Assembly (NCBI GenBank): GCA_007135505.1
Contig: SLIS01000272.1
Span: 1 to 14,008 of the forward strand
Source: Halovivax sp.
GTDB lineage: Archaea > Halobacteriota > Halobacteria > Halobacteriales > Natrialbaceae
Length of the DNA stretch: 14,008 nt
Direction: 5' to 3'
Part shown: positions 5,899-13,753 of the stretch, piece by piece
Layout of the letters: every line of letters begins with the position of its first letter
Position numbering within the stretch: position 1 is the first letter of the stretch
Program-made: the position numbers and the translations under genes
Notes under the pieces: model-generated
The model's input: only the letters and a program-made list of their open reading frames with translations
Told to the model about the DNA's origin: nothing
Database searches by the model: none

Positions 5899-7413
5899 TT
5901 ACACGAAGTCGCCGAGCCCGGACTGGTCTTCGTCCTCGACCGTGTCGGCTTGATCCTCGTCCGACCCGATGGCCGGGTCGGTCTCCTCGTCAGTGCCACC
6001 GCCGGAATCGGTCGCGGTATCAGGGGTGTCGTTGTCGGTGAGCGTTTGCTGGTTCTCTGCGTCTTCGGTCACCGATCCAGACGGCGGTTCGTCCGAACGG
6101 ACGGCGTCGAGAAACGCGTCTCCCGAGTGTTCGACGGCCTGCGCTTCCAGGCGCTCCTGGGCGTCGGCGACGACGTTCTCGACTTTGTTCGTGTTCTTGC
6201 CACTACCCGTGACGAACGACACTTCCGCCTCGTCGAGTTCGTAGGCGGCGGCCATCCGTACCGTGAGTTCGCGGTTTTGACAGTGGTGGGTCATCGACGA
6301 GAGGTACGGGAGGAGTTCGCCTCTTGCGGTAGCGACGCTCGTCCCCTCTCGCTCGGCGATCCGCTCGGCGATGGCGTCGCGGGTGTCTCGACTGCCGCGG
6401 GTCCGGCCAAGCTTCGACCAGTAACTCGGCGGTCCATAGCGGGTCCAGCCGCCTTTCGATTCGCGACGGGAAGCCGCCACGCCGGCTGTCATGTTGTCAG
6501 TCACGTATCGCCAGTAGGAGTAGTTCTGGGTCGAGCGCACCCGGCCGAGCCAGCGATCCGCGTTCGCGAGGTAGCCGTATGCATCCGCCAGCTCCGCCCC
6601 GTGGTAGTCCTTCGGAACGTTGTCCTCGATCCAGTTTATCAACTCGTCGGGTGTCTCGTCGACGTCGTAGGAGGCCTTCAGCGCCTCTTCGGCGTCGGCT
6701 TCCTTGATCAACGTGTCGAGGTACTCGAAGATTCCCTCCGTTCGATCCCGCTCGCTCGTGACGACGTCCTCGCGGGTGAGTCGATGCGTTTGCTCGGCGA
6801 TCGCCTGAAGATCGTTGACCGCCGAGCGCAGGTCGCCGCTCGTGTTCGCGGCGATCGCCTGGAGGGCCTCCGACTCGAACTCGATGTCCTCTTTCCGACA
6901 GATGTCCCGGAGGACCGGGACGATCGAACGGGCCGAGACGTCCCGGAACTCGATCGTCTCACAGGCCTTTCGCAGGCCCTTGCTCATGTCGTAGAACTCG
7001 TTTGCGACCAGCACCATCGGCTGGTTCGCCGACTTCACGACGTCGGTGACGGCCCGCGAACCGCCGTAATCGGCGTTGCCGTGAAAGTTGTCGGCCTCGT
7101 CGAGTATGAGCAATCGACGGCCGCTGGTTCCGCCGGTGAGCGTCCCCGTCTTCGAAGCTTCGCCGGCGACGCGCTCGATGACGTCAGCGCCGCGCTGGTC
7201 GCTCGCGTTCAACTCCATCACCGGCCAGTCCATGTCGTTGGCCAGGGCGTGCGCTGCAGAGGTCTTCCCGACGCCGGGACTTCCGTGGACGATTACGGCC
7301 TCCCGGTGGTCGTCCCAGGTCTCGGCCCACTCGCGCAGCTGATCGCGGGCCTTGTCGTTTCCGCGCACCGCCGAGAGCGTCCTCGGGCGGTACTTCTCCG
7401 TCCAGTCGGTCAT
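5899..7413 (-). CDS. rfcL: Replication factor C large subunit (clamp loader)
   Basis: This 504-residue AAA+ ATPase, together with small subunits encoded elsewhere, loads the PCNA sliding clamp on DNA. Walker A GSPGVGKT is at 44-51 and Walker B ILDEAD at 103-108. The archaeal RFC-L start TDWTEKYRPRTLSAVRGN is at 2-19, and LNASDQRGADVI at 68-79 is the family signature. A long all-helical collar follows (about 180-430). The tail (about 440-496) is highly acidic and ends in Q497-S-G-L500-G-D-F503-V, a minimal PCNA-interacting (PIP) motif at the extreme C terminus. There is no intein in the P-loop region. It is divergent from the CinA-like gene and has a TATA-like ACTAAAC about 27 bases upstream. 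The identity is firm. Confidence 0.96.
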   Translation of the reverse strand: MTDWTEKYRPRTLSAVRGNDKARDQLREWAETWDDHREAVIVHGSPGVGKTSAAHALANDMDWPVMELNASDQRGADVIERVAGEASKTGTLTGGTSGRRLLILDEADNFHGNADYGGSRAVTDVVKSANQPMVLVANEFYDMSKGLRKACETIEFRDVSARSIVPVLRDICRKEDIEFESEALQAIAANTSGDLRSAVNDLQAIAEQTHRLTREDVVTSERDRTEGIFEYLDTLIKEADAEEALKASYDVDETPDELINWIEDNVPKDYHGAELADAYGYLANADRWLGRVRSTQNYSYWRYVTDNMTAGVAASRRESKGGWTRYGPPSYWSKLGRTRGSRDTRDAIAERIAEREGTSVATARGELLPYLSSMTHHCQNRELTVRMAAAYELDEAEVSFVTGSGKNTNKVENVVADAQERLEAQAVEHSGDAFLDAVRSDEPPSGSVTEDAENQQTLTDNDTPDTATDSGGGTDEETDPAIGSDEDQADTVEDEDQSGLGDFV

Positions 7414-7436
7414 TGCTTCGTAGTTGGGATGTGCGG

Positions 7437-7444
7437 CGTTTAGT
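7437..7444 (-). promoter_or_regulatory. TATA-like box of the replication factor C gene
   Basis: Minus-strand ACTAAACG is centred about 27 bases upstream of the ATG at 7413. It is a weak match to a TATA box but at the spacing seen for other genes in the window. Confidence 0.35.
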
Positions 7445-7485
7445 GGTTCCGGAGCACGTCCCCGAATCGGTCTTCGGGACGATGG

Positions 7486-7494
7486 GCCTAACTC
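7486..7494 (+). promoter_or_regulatory. Weak TATA-like box of the CinA-like gene
   Basis: GCCTAACTC is centred about 27 bases before the ATG at 7517 and 21 before the ATG at 7511. The spacing favours 7517 as the start. The match is weak. Confidence 0.3.
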
Positions 7495-7516
7495 GACTCG
7501 GGTGCATCATATGGAT

Positions 7517-8266
7517 ATGGACGTTGCGATCGTGACCGTCGGCGACGAGCTCCTCGCCGGCGAGACGACGAACACGAACGCCTCGTGGCTCGCCGACGAG
7601 ATCACGACCCGGGGCAGCTCCGTCAACCGGATCGTGACGGTGCCGGACGATCGCACGGTGATCGCCGACTACGTCGCACGCTGGCGTGGGGAGTACGACG
7701 CCGTCCTCGTCACTGGCGGATTGGGTTCCACCCCGGACGACGTCACGCTGGAGGCGGTGGCCGACGCCGTCGATCGACCGTTGGTCGTTCACGAGTCGGT
7801 TCGTTCCCACCTGGTCGAGAAGGGCCGGAAACTCCGCATGGACCGTCCCGAACTGTTCGACGAACACGACCTCGACCTCGAACCGGACCGGGGTGCTCGC
7901 CTGCCCGAGGGTTCGCGCCCGATCGTGACGGACGAGGGATGGGCCCCGGCTTGCGTCGTCGAAAACGTCTACGTGTTCCCCGGCATTCCGGCCGAATTAC
8001 GGGCCGCGTTCGAGTACGTCACCGCTGATTTTCGTGGTGACGTCGTTAGCCGATCGGTGTACACGCCCGTTCCCGAAGGCACTCTACCGAGCCTGCTCGA
8101 CGACGTGAGCCACCGGTTCGACGTGTCCGTCGGGAGCTATCCGGGAATGGGCTCGACACCGGGGCGCATTCGGGTTTCCGGAACGGATTCCGACGCGGTC
8201 GACGAGGCGGTCGCGTGGATCGAATCGACCCTCGAGACGGTCGATCCGCCCGACGTGTCCGAGTGA
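7517..8266 (+). CDS. CinA/MoaB-like molybdopterin-binding domain protein
   Basis: This 249-residue protein begins with MDVAIVTVGDELLAGETTNTNASWLA, the classic start of the MoCF (MoaB/MogA/CinA N-terminal) domain. GGLGSTPDD at about 67-75 is the ligand-binding loop of that fold, and PEGSRPI and VFPGIPAELR are further CinA landmarks. The C-terminal amidohydrolase domain of full CinA (pyridine nucleotide recycling, NMN deamidase) is absent, and the length fits the short archaeal stand-alone form. In CinA this domain acts on ADP-ribose-type nucleotides; in MoaB it acts on molybdopterin. Which applies here is not decided by the sequence. The alternative ATG at 7511 adds two residues. It is divergent from the replication factor C gene and converges on the GNAT gene with 38 bases between. 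Confidence 0.88.
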   Translation: MDVAIVTVGDELLAGETTNTNASWLADEITTRGSSVNRIVTVPDDRTVIADYVARWRGEYDAVLVTGGLGSTPDDVTLEAVADAVDRPLVVHESVRSHLVEKGRKLRMDRPELFDEHDLDLEPDRGARLPEGSRPIVTDEGWAPACVVENVYVFPGIPAELRAAFEYVTADFRGDVVSRSVYTPVPEGTLPSLLDDVSHRFDVSVGSYPGMGSTPGRIRVSGTDSDAVDEAVAWIESTLETVDPPDVSE

Positions 8267-8304
8267 TGCCCGTGTTTTCCGGGCAACTGAGTCGGCAGTC
8301 ATGT

Positions 8305-8799
8305 TCAGAGGTCGATGGCGACCAGCTCGCCCCAGGACTCGAACCCGTATCGTCGATAGAACCGGGCGGCCCGTTCGTTGTCGGGATCCACGTCGAGGAC
8401 GAGTCGATCGAGAGGGAGTGACTGTGACCCCGCGACGGCGATCGCCCACTCCATCAACCGATCGGCGACGCCGGAACCTCGATGGTCGGGATCGACGAAA
8501 ATTTCGTTGAGTACCGCCGCGTCCCAGATCATCGAGAGTTCCGCGGGGAGGACGAACACGTAGCCGATCACGTCGCCGTCGTCGACGGCAAGGGCGATGG
8601 TGTCCGGGTCGTCCGCGTGACAGCGACCGGCCCACGCGAGATATCGGTCACGGTAGTCCTCGTCGAGCTTTGCTGCGTATTTCGCTTCCTTGGCGCCGTC
8701 GCCCGTCTTGCTCCCGAGTTCGTGCTCGAAGGCCCGCTTGAGCGACCACAGCGCCGCTTCGTCACCGTCCGGATCGTAGGATCTGACGTCGACGGTCAT
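8305..8799 (-). CDS. GNAT family N-acetyltransferase
   Basis: This 164-residue acetyl-CoA-dependent acetyltransferase has an unknown acceptor. Strand 4 plus the pyrophosphate loop is LNEIFVDPDHRGSGVADRL (97-115), with the R/Q-x-x-G-x-G/A element H-R-G-S-G-V-A at 106-112. The C-terminal DVDPDNERAARFYRRYGFE (136-154) supplies the Asn and Tyr residues typical of motif B. An N-terminal acidic and helical part (about 10-60) precedes the domain. The frame stays open upstream to 9183, but that overlaps the DUF457-like gene out of frame and is Arg/Ser/Pro-rich, so I chose the ATG at 8799. It lies 64 bases behind the DUF457-like gene on the same strand and may share its transcript, since no TATA box is obvious in the spacer. 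Confidence 0.88.
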   Translation of the reverse strand: MTVDVRSYDPDGDEAALWSLKRAFEHELGSKTGDGAKEAKYAAKLDEDYRDRYLAWAGRCHADDPDTIALAVDDGDVIGYVFVLPAELSMIWDAAVLNEIFVDPDHRGSGVADRLMEWAIAVAGSQSLPLDRLVLDVDPDNERAARFYRRYGFESWGELVAIDL

Positions 8800-8863
8800 C
8801 GGTGACCGTTCGTTCGACGACACCTTCGGACTACCGATCGGAAATCGTGCGAGCAGAACACGG

Positions 8864-9520
8864 TCACTCGGAGTTTCGTCGATCCGTCCAGATTCGGTAT
8901 CCGACGGCGAGGTATCCGGCGACGGCGGTGACGAAGAGTTCGCCGGAGGACGCGATGGGGAAGATGCGCTCGGTATCGGGCTCCGCATCGGGCCCCGGAT
9001 CGAAGCCGGTGTAGTAGTGCGTATCGTCCGTCGTCCCGGCAGCCGTCGAATCGCCGACGGACGGTGATCCATCGTCCGTCGATAGCTCGACGAACGTCTG
9101 GACGATTCCCTCCTGATCGGACAGATAGAACTCGCCGGAGAGGTCGTAAAACCGGTCGTGAACGGGCCAGAAGAGGTTGACACCGTTGTAGAATGCGTCC
9201 AGCATGATGTGGGCGACGAACACGCAGACGAGGCTCACCCAGGCCACGCGATAGCCGTAGGCGCCCCATCGTTCCAGAACGAACGACTCCTCACGGAGCG
9301 AGACGTTCCAGTAGAGGAGGACGGCCGGAATCACGACGACGAAGACGTTGTGAAACGCGGCTCGGTGGGTCCCCTCCCAGTAGATGCCCACGAGCGTGTC
9401 CAGATCGATGACGGCCGTGGCGGCCATCACTACCAGAATCGCTCGCGTATCGAATCGGTCACCGAGAAGCGCAATACCTAGCAGTCCGGCCAGGCCCACG
9501 TGGACGACGGTCGAGGGCAT
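8864..9520 (-). CDS. DUF457/YdjM-like membrane-bound metal-dependent hydrolase
   Basis: This 218-residue multispanning protein starts MPSTVVHVGLAGLLGIALL. Hydrophobic segments lie at about 5-20, 27-45, 56-72, 92-110 and 170-190. Conserved polar residues are embedded near the membrane as in the LexA-binding/YdjM-type metal-dependent hydrolase family: D39-x-D41, H52 and H57 in THRAAFHN, and H104-x3-D108 followed by N112 and WPV. These are putative metal ligands. Residues about 140-185 form a polar, Asp/Thr-rich insertion outside the membrane. The substrate is unknown to me. A GTG six bases further upstream (9526) is an alternative start; I prefer the ATG at 9520 because it gives the usual family N terminus. 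It is divergent from the XRE regulator gene (179 bases between starts). Confidence 0.82.
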   Translation of the reverse strand: MPSTVVHVGLAGLLGIALLGDRFDTRAILVVMAATAVIDLDTLVGIYWEGTHRAAFHNVFVVVIPAVLLYWNVSLREESFVLERWGAYGYRVAWVSLVCVFVAHIMLDAFYNGVNLFWPVHDRFYDLSGEFYLSDQEGIVQTFVELSTDDGSPSVGDSTAAGTTDDTHYYTGFDPGPDAEPDTERIFPIASSGELFVTAVAGYLAVGYRIWTDRRNSE

Positions 9521-9533
9521 ATCCACTGGTGTG

Positions 9534-9586
9534 GATGGCTCCGTCTTGATTGTTCGTGATGGCTCCGTATCGTTTTGGCCCCGTAT
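9534..9586. repeat. Tandem GGCYCCGT motifs between divergent genes
   Basis: GATGGCTCCGT occurs at 9534-9544 and 9558-9568 (24-base period), and the variant GGCCCCGTAT at 9577-9586 follows GGCTCCGTAT at 9561-9570. All lie in the 179-base space between the divergent DUF457-like and XRE-type genes, just upstream of the DUF457-like start, where an operator would be expected. Nothing else is recognisable in that gap. Confidence 0.35.
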
Positions 9587-9699
9587 TCGTGTGTTGGCAC
9601 CGTCTCGATCGGCGTGTCCTCGATATTGGACAACGGAGTCGTTCTAGGCCGCTGGCTGGATCCGGTAGCTACTTCAGCGCACCGCCTTACGGTCGCCAC

Positions 9700-10410
9700 A
9701 TGGGAGAGCGTGGGACCAGGGACGCACTCGCCGAGAAGATCGCCGGTGAGATCACGCTCAGTACCGATCCGGGCGCCACACTGCGAAAGTGGCGTACCGA
9801 CTTCGACGTCTCACAGACCACACTCGCCGACGAACTCGACGTCTCCTCGTCCGTGATCTCCGACTACGAGAGCGGCCGACGAGCGAGTCCCGGCATTGGT
9901 GTCGTGAGGCGTCTGGTCACCGGCCTGCTCGCCGTCGACGAACGGCGCGGGGGCGAACGCATCAGACAGTACGGTCGCGTCCTCTCGGCTGGATTCGAGA
10001 GCGACGTCGTGTATGATCTGCGCGAGTACGCCACCGCTCGTCCACTTTCGGACCTATACGACCGGATCGGCGCGACCGAGATCGCCCAGGGCAATCACGA
10101 TCGAATCAGCGGCCACACCGTGATCGACAGCATCCAGGCGATCACCCGCCTCTCGAGTGAGGAGTTCATCCGTCTGTACGGGCAGTCGACGAACCGAGCC
10201 CTCGTCTTCACCGGTGTGACGCGGGGCGAATCGCCGCTCGTCGCGCTCCGGGTCGTCAATCCGACCCCGAACGCCGTCATCCTGCACGGCATCGAACCGG
10301 CGAACCTGTGGGAACACGCCGCTGATCTCGCTCGAATCGAGGGCTACTCGTTGGCCGTCACGACGTCGCCGCTAGAGGACATGCTCGACGAGCTGGCGGC
10401 AATCGAGTGA
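9700..10410 (+). CDS. XRE-type HTH transcriptional regulator, archaeal (COG1709-like)
   Basis: This 236-residue protein is a predicted DNA-binding regulator. The Cro/C1-type helix-turn-helix spans about residues 27-75, with LRKWRTDFDVSQTTLADELDVSSSVISDYE holding the two helices. The C-terminal domain (about 130-236) has the run ALVFTGVTRGESPLVALRV (167-185) and AVILHGIEPANL, a pattern I recall from a conserved archaeal regulator family (COG1709) with unknown ligand. The open frame extends upstream to 9550, but the ATG at 9700 gives the normal N terminus; the upstream part has no family resemblance. It converges on gcvH with 100 bases between stops, so it probably does not share a transcript with the glycine-cleavage genes. 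The target is unknown; it may act on the divergent DUF457-like gene, which is inference. Confidence 0.85.
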   Translation: MGERGTRDALAEKIAGEITLSTDPGATLRKWRTDFDVSQTTLADELDVSSSVISDYESGRRASPGIGVVRRLVTGLLAVDERRGGERIRQYGRVLSAGFESDVVYDLREYATARPLSDLYDRIGATEIAQGNHDRISGHTVIDSIQAITRLSSEEFIRLYGQSTNRALVFTGVTRGESPLVALRVVNPTPNAVILHGIEPANLWEHAADLARIEGYSLAVTTSPLEDMLDELAAIE

Positions 10411-10510
10411 CTCCAGCCATCGATCGCACGGCTCCTTCGCTCGCGGGACGGGACGGACAACCAGGCACGGCGACCGGTAGTTCGGGTCGCACTACTCCGG
10501 CCCGACCGAC

Positions 10511-10885
10511 TCAGGCGATCTGTTCCTCGTACTCGTCGGCTGAGAGGAGAGCGCCTTCGTCGGCGGGTTCGAGTTCGATCATCCACCCATCGCCGTAGGG
10601 ATCCTCGTTGACCAGTTCGGGCGCGTCGAACAGCGCGTCGTTGACGGCGGCGACCTCGCCGCCGACCGGGGCGTACAGGTCGGAGACGGCCTTGATGGAC
10701 TCGATGACGCCGAAGTTGTCGCCCGCTTCGACCGTGTCGCCGGTCTCCGGCAATTCGACGAAAACGACGTCGCCCAATTCGTCCTGGGCGAAATCCGAGA
10801 TGCCGATCCGGGCCGTGTCGTCCGATTCGTGGACCCACTCGTGCGATTCGAGGTACCGCCGGTCTCCTGGAACGTCGAAGCTCAT
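10511..10885 (-). CDS. gcvH: Glycine cleavage system H protein
   Basis: This 124-residue lipoyl carrier shuttles the aminomethyl group from the glycine decarboxylase (P) to the T protein. The lipoylation motif [20 protein letters not shown] places the modified lysine at K65. The N-terminal [10 protein letters not shown] and the terminal [10 protein letters not shown] are family hallmarks, and the length matches the usual 125-130. Its ATG overlaps the last base of the gcvT stop (TAATG at 10883-10887), so translation is probably coupled to gcvT. Downstream the XRE-type gene converges; no gcvP is present. Confidence 0.97.
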   Translation of the reverse strand: MSFDVPGDRRYLESHEWVHESDDTARIGISDFAQDELGDVVFVELPETGDTVEAGDNFGVIESIKAVSDLYAPVGGEVAAVNDALFDAPELVNEDPYGDGWMIELEPADEGALLSADEYEEQIA

Positions 10886-11994
10886 TATGCTATATCGATG
10901 AACGGGATGGTTTCAACCTTTGCCTTTTTCGTCCGATCCCGGACTGTCACGAAAAGGGACGTCCCGGGCTCGTCGTACTCGACGGGAACGTACGCTAGAC
11001 CGATGGCGCGCTCGAGCGACGGACTCATCGTCCCGCTCGTGACGGTTCCTATAACCGTCCCATCGTCGTTCTGCACGTCGTAGCCGTGACGCGCGATTCC
11101 GCGCTCTTCGAGCGAGAAGCCGACCAGGGTCTCCTCGATGCCGGTCTCCTCTAGTTCGACGAGGGCCTCGCGGCCGACGAAGTCGGTATCGAGCGAGACC
11201 GCAAACCCAATCCCGGCCTCGAAGGGTGTGCGCGGGTTCTCTTCCGGATGAAAGTCCTGTCCGGAGAGCAAGAACCCGGCTTCCAGTCGCAAGGTGTCTC
11301 TCGCCCCGAGCCCGCAGGGCTGGCACTCGTCGGCGAAGGCAGCCCAGACCGTTTCGGACCCCGTCGCCGGGAAGATGAGCTCGAACCCGTCCTCGCCAGT
11401 GTAGCCCGTCCGTGCCGTCCAGCACTCGACGCCCGAAACGGTCGCGAATGCGGCGTTGAAGCGGTCGATATCTGAGACGGTCGTCGTCTCCTCGACGGCG
11501 TCGACGACGACGTCCCGGGCGCGGGGTCCCTGGATGGCGACCATGCCGTAGTCCTCGGTCTCGTTCGAGACGGTTGCTTCGAGCTCCAACTCGTCGCGAT
11601 GCGATCGCCAGCGATCGGTCATTGGTTCGTCCGCCCCCGCGTTCGGCACGAACAGGTAAACTTGCTGTCCGTCACGATCCGGGAGTCGATAGATGATGGT
11701 ATCGTCGAGTATGACACCGTCCGTGTCGGTAATCGCTGCATACTGGGAGTGACCGGGTTCGAGTTCCGAGACGTCGTTCGACGTCAACCGATCCATCAGC
11801 CGCCGTGCGTCGGGGCCGGTGACCTCGATCTGGCCCATGTGCGAGACGTCGAAGATTCCCACGTCGTCTCTGACCGCCGCGTGCTCGGTCCGGATCGAGT
11901 CGAACTCGACGGGCATCTCCCAGCGACCGAACTCGGTGAAGCTGGCACCCCGGTCTTCGTGAACCCCACGCAGTGGCGGTGTCTGTAGCGACAT
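10885..11994 (-). CDS. gcvT: Aminomethyltransferase (glycine cleavage system T protein)
   Basis: This 369-residue, tetrahydrofolate-dependent enzyme releases ammonia from the aminomethyl group on H protein and forms 5,10-methylene-THF. Landmarks are [23 protein letters not shown] (8-30), [13 protein letters not shown] (48-60), [11 protein letters not shown] (93-103) with the catalytic Asp at D97 or D98, [10 protein letters not shown] (197-206) and [19 protein letters not shown] (318-336). The length is close to the usual 360-370. The frame is open upstream to 12342, but the ATG at 11994 gives the family start and has a TATA box about 25-27 bases upstream. The organism-specific C1 carrier was not tested. 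It is first in a two-gene operon with gcvH. Confidence 0.96.
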   Translation of the reverse strand: MSLQTPPLRGVHEDRGASFTEFGRWEMPVEFDSIRTEHAAVRDDVGIFDVSHMGQIEVTGPDARRLMDRLTSNDVSELEPGHSQYAAITDTDGVILDDTIIYRLPDRDGQQVYLFVPNAGADEPMTDRWRSHRDELELEATVSNETEDYGMVAIQGPRARDVVVDAVEETTTVSDIDRFNAAFATVSGVECWTARTGYTGEDGFELIFPATGSETVWAAFADECQPCGLGARDTLRLEAGFLLSGQDFHPEENPRTPFEAGIGFAVSLDTDFVGREALVELEETGIEETLVGFSLEERGIARHGYDVQNDDGTVIGTVTSGTMSPSLERAIGLAYVPVEYDEPGTSLFVTVRDRTKKAKVETIPFIDIA

Positions 11995-12014
11995 ACTCGA
12001 CCGATTGATACGTG

Positions 12015-12023
12015 TATAGTAAT
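12015..12023 (-). promoter_or_regulatory. TATA box of the gcvT-gcvH operon
   Basis: Minus-strand ATTACTATA lies centred about 25 bases upstream of the gcvT ATG at 11994, giving a leaderless transcript. No riboswitch-like structure was recognised in the 174 bases between gcvT and the divergent NYN gene. Confidence 0.55.
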
Positions 12024-12137
12024 GTCTTTTCGTCGGGCGCACGCCCACTTCGGCTTCGGTGACTGATCGACCGGTGTAATTCCGCCTACGAGTCAAGCAG
12101 TTGGCGTGGTGCAACCGTCGTGACGCCACGACGGCAC

Positions 12138-12146
12138 CCTTTTTGA
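12138..12146 (+). promoter_or_regulatory. TATA-like box of the NYN-domain gene
   Basis: CCTTTTTGA is centred about 27 bases upstream of the ATG at 12169. The T-run stands out in the GC-rich context and supports the chosen start. Confidence 0.5.
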
Positions 12147-12168
12147 GACCCACGCCAATCGATTCGGC

Positions 12169-12624
12169 ATGTACGACAGATTCCGGGACCTCGTCGCCCG
12201 CGAGCCACCCTCGGGCGTCGGCGTCTTCGTCGACGGCCCGAACGTATTTCGAGACGAGTTCGACGTCGACCTGGACGACATTCGAGCGATCGGTTCCGAG
12301 CTGGGTCGCCTGGCGACCACACGACTCTACGTCGACGAACACGCGACGCCCGGGTTCATTCGGGCCGGTGAGGCACGGGGCTTCGAGGTGATCGTCACGA
12401 GTGGCGACGTGGACGTAAAGCTCGCCGTCGACGCGACAGCGCTCGCGTCGAACGGACGACTCTCGACGTTGGCCATCGTCTCCCGCGACACCGATTTCAA
12501 ACCCGTCGTCGAGTACGCCAATGCACAGGGGATCGAGACGGTCGCCATCGCCCCCGGCGACTTCGGTCGGTCGGACGCCCTCCGCATGGCTGCCACGCGC
12601 TCGCTAACGATGGACGAGGAATAG
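12169..12624 (+). CDS. NYN-domain (PIN-like) ribonuclease-type protein
   Basis: This 151-residue protein has the NYN/LabA-like fold, related to PIN nucleases. The acidic catalytic set is visible: D22 in FVDGPN (20-25), D80/D82 and D88 in SGDVDVKLAVDA, and D107/D109 in VSRDTDFKPVV. The C-terminal GIETVAIAPGDFGRSDALRMAA completes the fold. Members of this archaeal family are presumed metal-dependent RNases, but the substrate is unknown. The ATG at 12169 is supported by a TATA-like box. It is divergent from gcvT and followed on the same strand by the TatD-like gene, with 110 bases between and a separate promoter-like element. The family call is firm; the nuclease activity is inference. Confidence 0.9.
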   Translation: MYDRFRDLVAREPPSGVGVFVDGPNVFRDEFDVDLDDIRAIGSELGRLATTRLYVDEHATPGFIRAGEARGFEVIVTSGDVDVKLAVDATALASNGRLSTLAIVSRDTDFKPVVEYANAQGIETVAIAPGDFGRSDALRMAATRSLTMDEE

Positions 12625-12704
12625 TTCGGAGTCGTTGCCAAAGCGTTCGCGATCGCTTCGAGGACACCGGCACACGTTCTCGGTGCCCGGACTCGGTCCA
12701 GACG

Positions 12705-12712
12705 TTTTTCAA
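12705..12712 (+). promoter_or_regulatory. TATA-like box of the TatD-like gene
   Basis: TTTTTCAA is centred about 27 bases upstream of the ATG at 12735. It favours this ATG over the in-frame GTG at 12729. Confidence 0.45.
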
Positions 12713-12734
12713 CGGTCGCTACGCAGTAGTGCGT

Positions 12735-13580
12735 ATGACCGCATGGGCCGGCCCCGTTCTCGACAATCATCTCCATCTCGATCCGGAAAATGGCCGTGGA
12801 ATCGATGCCGTTCGAGATTTTGCGCATGTGGGCGGAACGCACCTGCTCGTCGTGAACAAACCGTCGTGGTACCTCGGACCGACGCCGTCGAACGCCGGCG
12901 ACTTTACGGCCGTGTTCGAACGGACGGTCGCCATCGTCGAGGAGGCTGCGGCGGAACTCGAGGGGACCGCCTGGCCGGTCCTCGGCGTACACCCTGGACT
13001 GATCTCCCGGCTCGTCGACGAGGAGGGCTACGACCCAGCGACGGCCCGGGACGTGATGTGTGCAGGAATCGATCGTGCCGCCGAGTTCGTCGCGGACGGC
13101 CGTGCGCTCGCGCTGAAATCCGGACGACCGCACTACGAGGTCTCTGACGCGGTCTGGGACGCCTCGAACGCGATCATCCGTCACGCCTTCGACCGGGCAG
13201 CGACACTCGACTGTGCGGTTCAGCTCCACACCGAGGCGAGCGAAGACCTCACTGAACTCCCGACCTGGGCGACCGAAGTCGGACTCGACCCGACACACGT
13301 CGTCAAGCACTACGCGAGTGGCCGACTCGACGGCGTCGTGCCGAGCGTTATGAGCGATCGAGACCGCCTCGAACGGGCGGCTCAGCGAGGCGAACCGTTC
13401 CTCATGGAAACCGACTTCGTGGACGATCCGGATCGCCCTGGTGCCGTCCTCGGGCCGAAGACAGTCCCTCGACGAGTTACTTGGTTGCACGAAGCGGGCT
13501 ACGAGGAGGCGATACGCAACGCGCACGTGGATACACCGAAACTGGTGTACGGGATCGATACCGTCGGTACCCTCGAGTGA
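12735..13580 (+). CDS. TatD-like metal-dependent hydrolase (COG1831 type)
   Basis: This 281-residue TIM-barrel amidohydrolase is related to TatD. Metal-ligand candidates appear in order along the barrel: H12 and H14 in DNHLHLD, H86 in LGVHPG, H165 in QLHTEA, H192 in VKHYA and D227 in METDF. The fourth-strand position that is normally a Glu in TatD reads LALK128SGRPHY, so Lys replaces it. GRPHY is a signature I recall from the archaeal COG1831 group, annotated only as predicted hydrolases. The substrate is unknown. The ATG at 12735 fits the TATA spacing; a GTG at 12729 is in frame. It follows the NYN gene and precedes the DUF2150 gene (173 bases), each with its own TATA-like box. The fold is sure; the function is not known. 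Confidence 0.87.
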   Translation: MTAWAGPVLDNHLHLDPENGRGIDAVRDFAHVGGTHLLVVNKPSWYLGPTPSNAGDFTAVFERTVAIVEEAAAELEGTAWPVLGVHPGLISRLVDEEGYDPATARDVMCAGIDRAAEFVADGRALALKSGRPHYEVSDAVWDASNAIIRHAFDRAATLDCAVQLHTEASEDLTELPTWATEVGLDPTHVVKHYASGRLDGVVPSVMSDRDRLERAAQRGEPFLMETDFVDDPDRPGAVLGPKTVPRRVTWLHEAGYEEAIRNAHVDTPKLVYGIDTVGTLE

Positions 13581-13724
13581 TCGACCGGAGTGGCCGATCT
13601 GGGCATCTCGCAGGGCGTGTTCCGTCGGTCCGAGTACGAGTCCGTGGGTGATGACGACGAATCGCCCCACGTCAGCGCTGGCGCCGATCGATCGTCACCG
13701 CTCGCCTGGATCAGTAGAGAAAGG

Positions 13725-13732
13725 CATTTGAA
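13725..13732 (+). promoter_or_regulatory. TATA-like box of the DUF2150 gene
   Basis: CATTTGAA lies centred about 25 bases upstream of the ATG at 13754. The rest of the 13581-13753 gap shows nothing I can name. Confidence 0.4.
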
Positions 13733-13753
13733 GCGGCCGGTGTAGGTTCGAGT

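Noticed and set aside
5950..7443. Open frame of 497 codons on the plus strand opposite the replication factor C gene.
   Set aside because: It is antisense to a firmly identified gene, has no recognisable motif, and long antisense frames are common in GC-rich haloarchaeal DNA.
13648..13654. GTGATGA resembling a C box of a C/D small RNA in the TatD-DUF2150 gap.
   Set aside because: No matching D box (CTGA) at suitable distance was found, and a seven-base match is expected by chance.
12327..13670. Open frame of 447 codons on the minus strand opposite the NYN and TatD-like genes.
   Set aside because: It runs through two identified genes on the other strand, is Arg/Val/Ser-rich and shows no domain.
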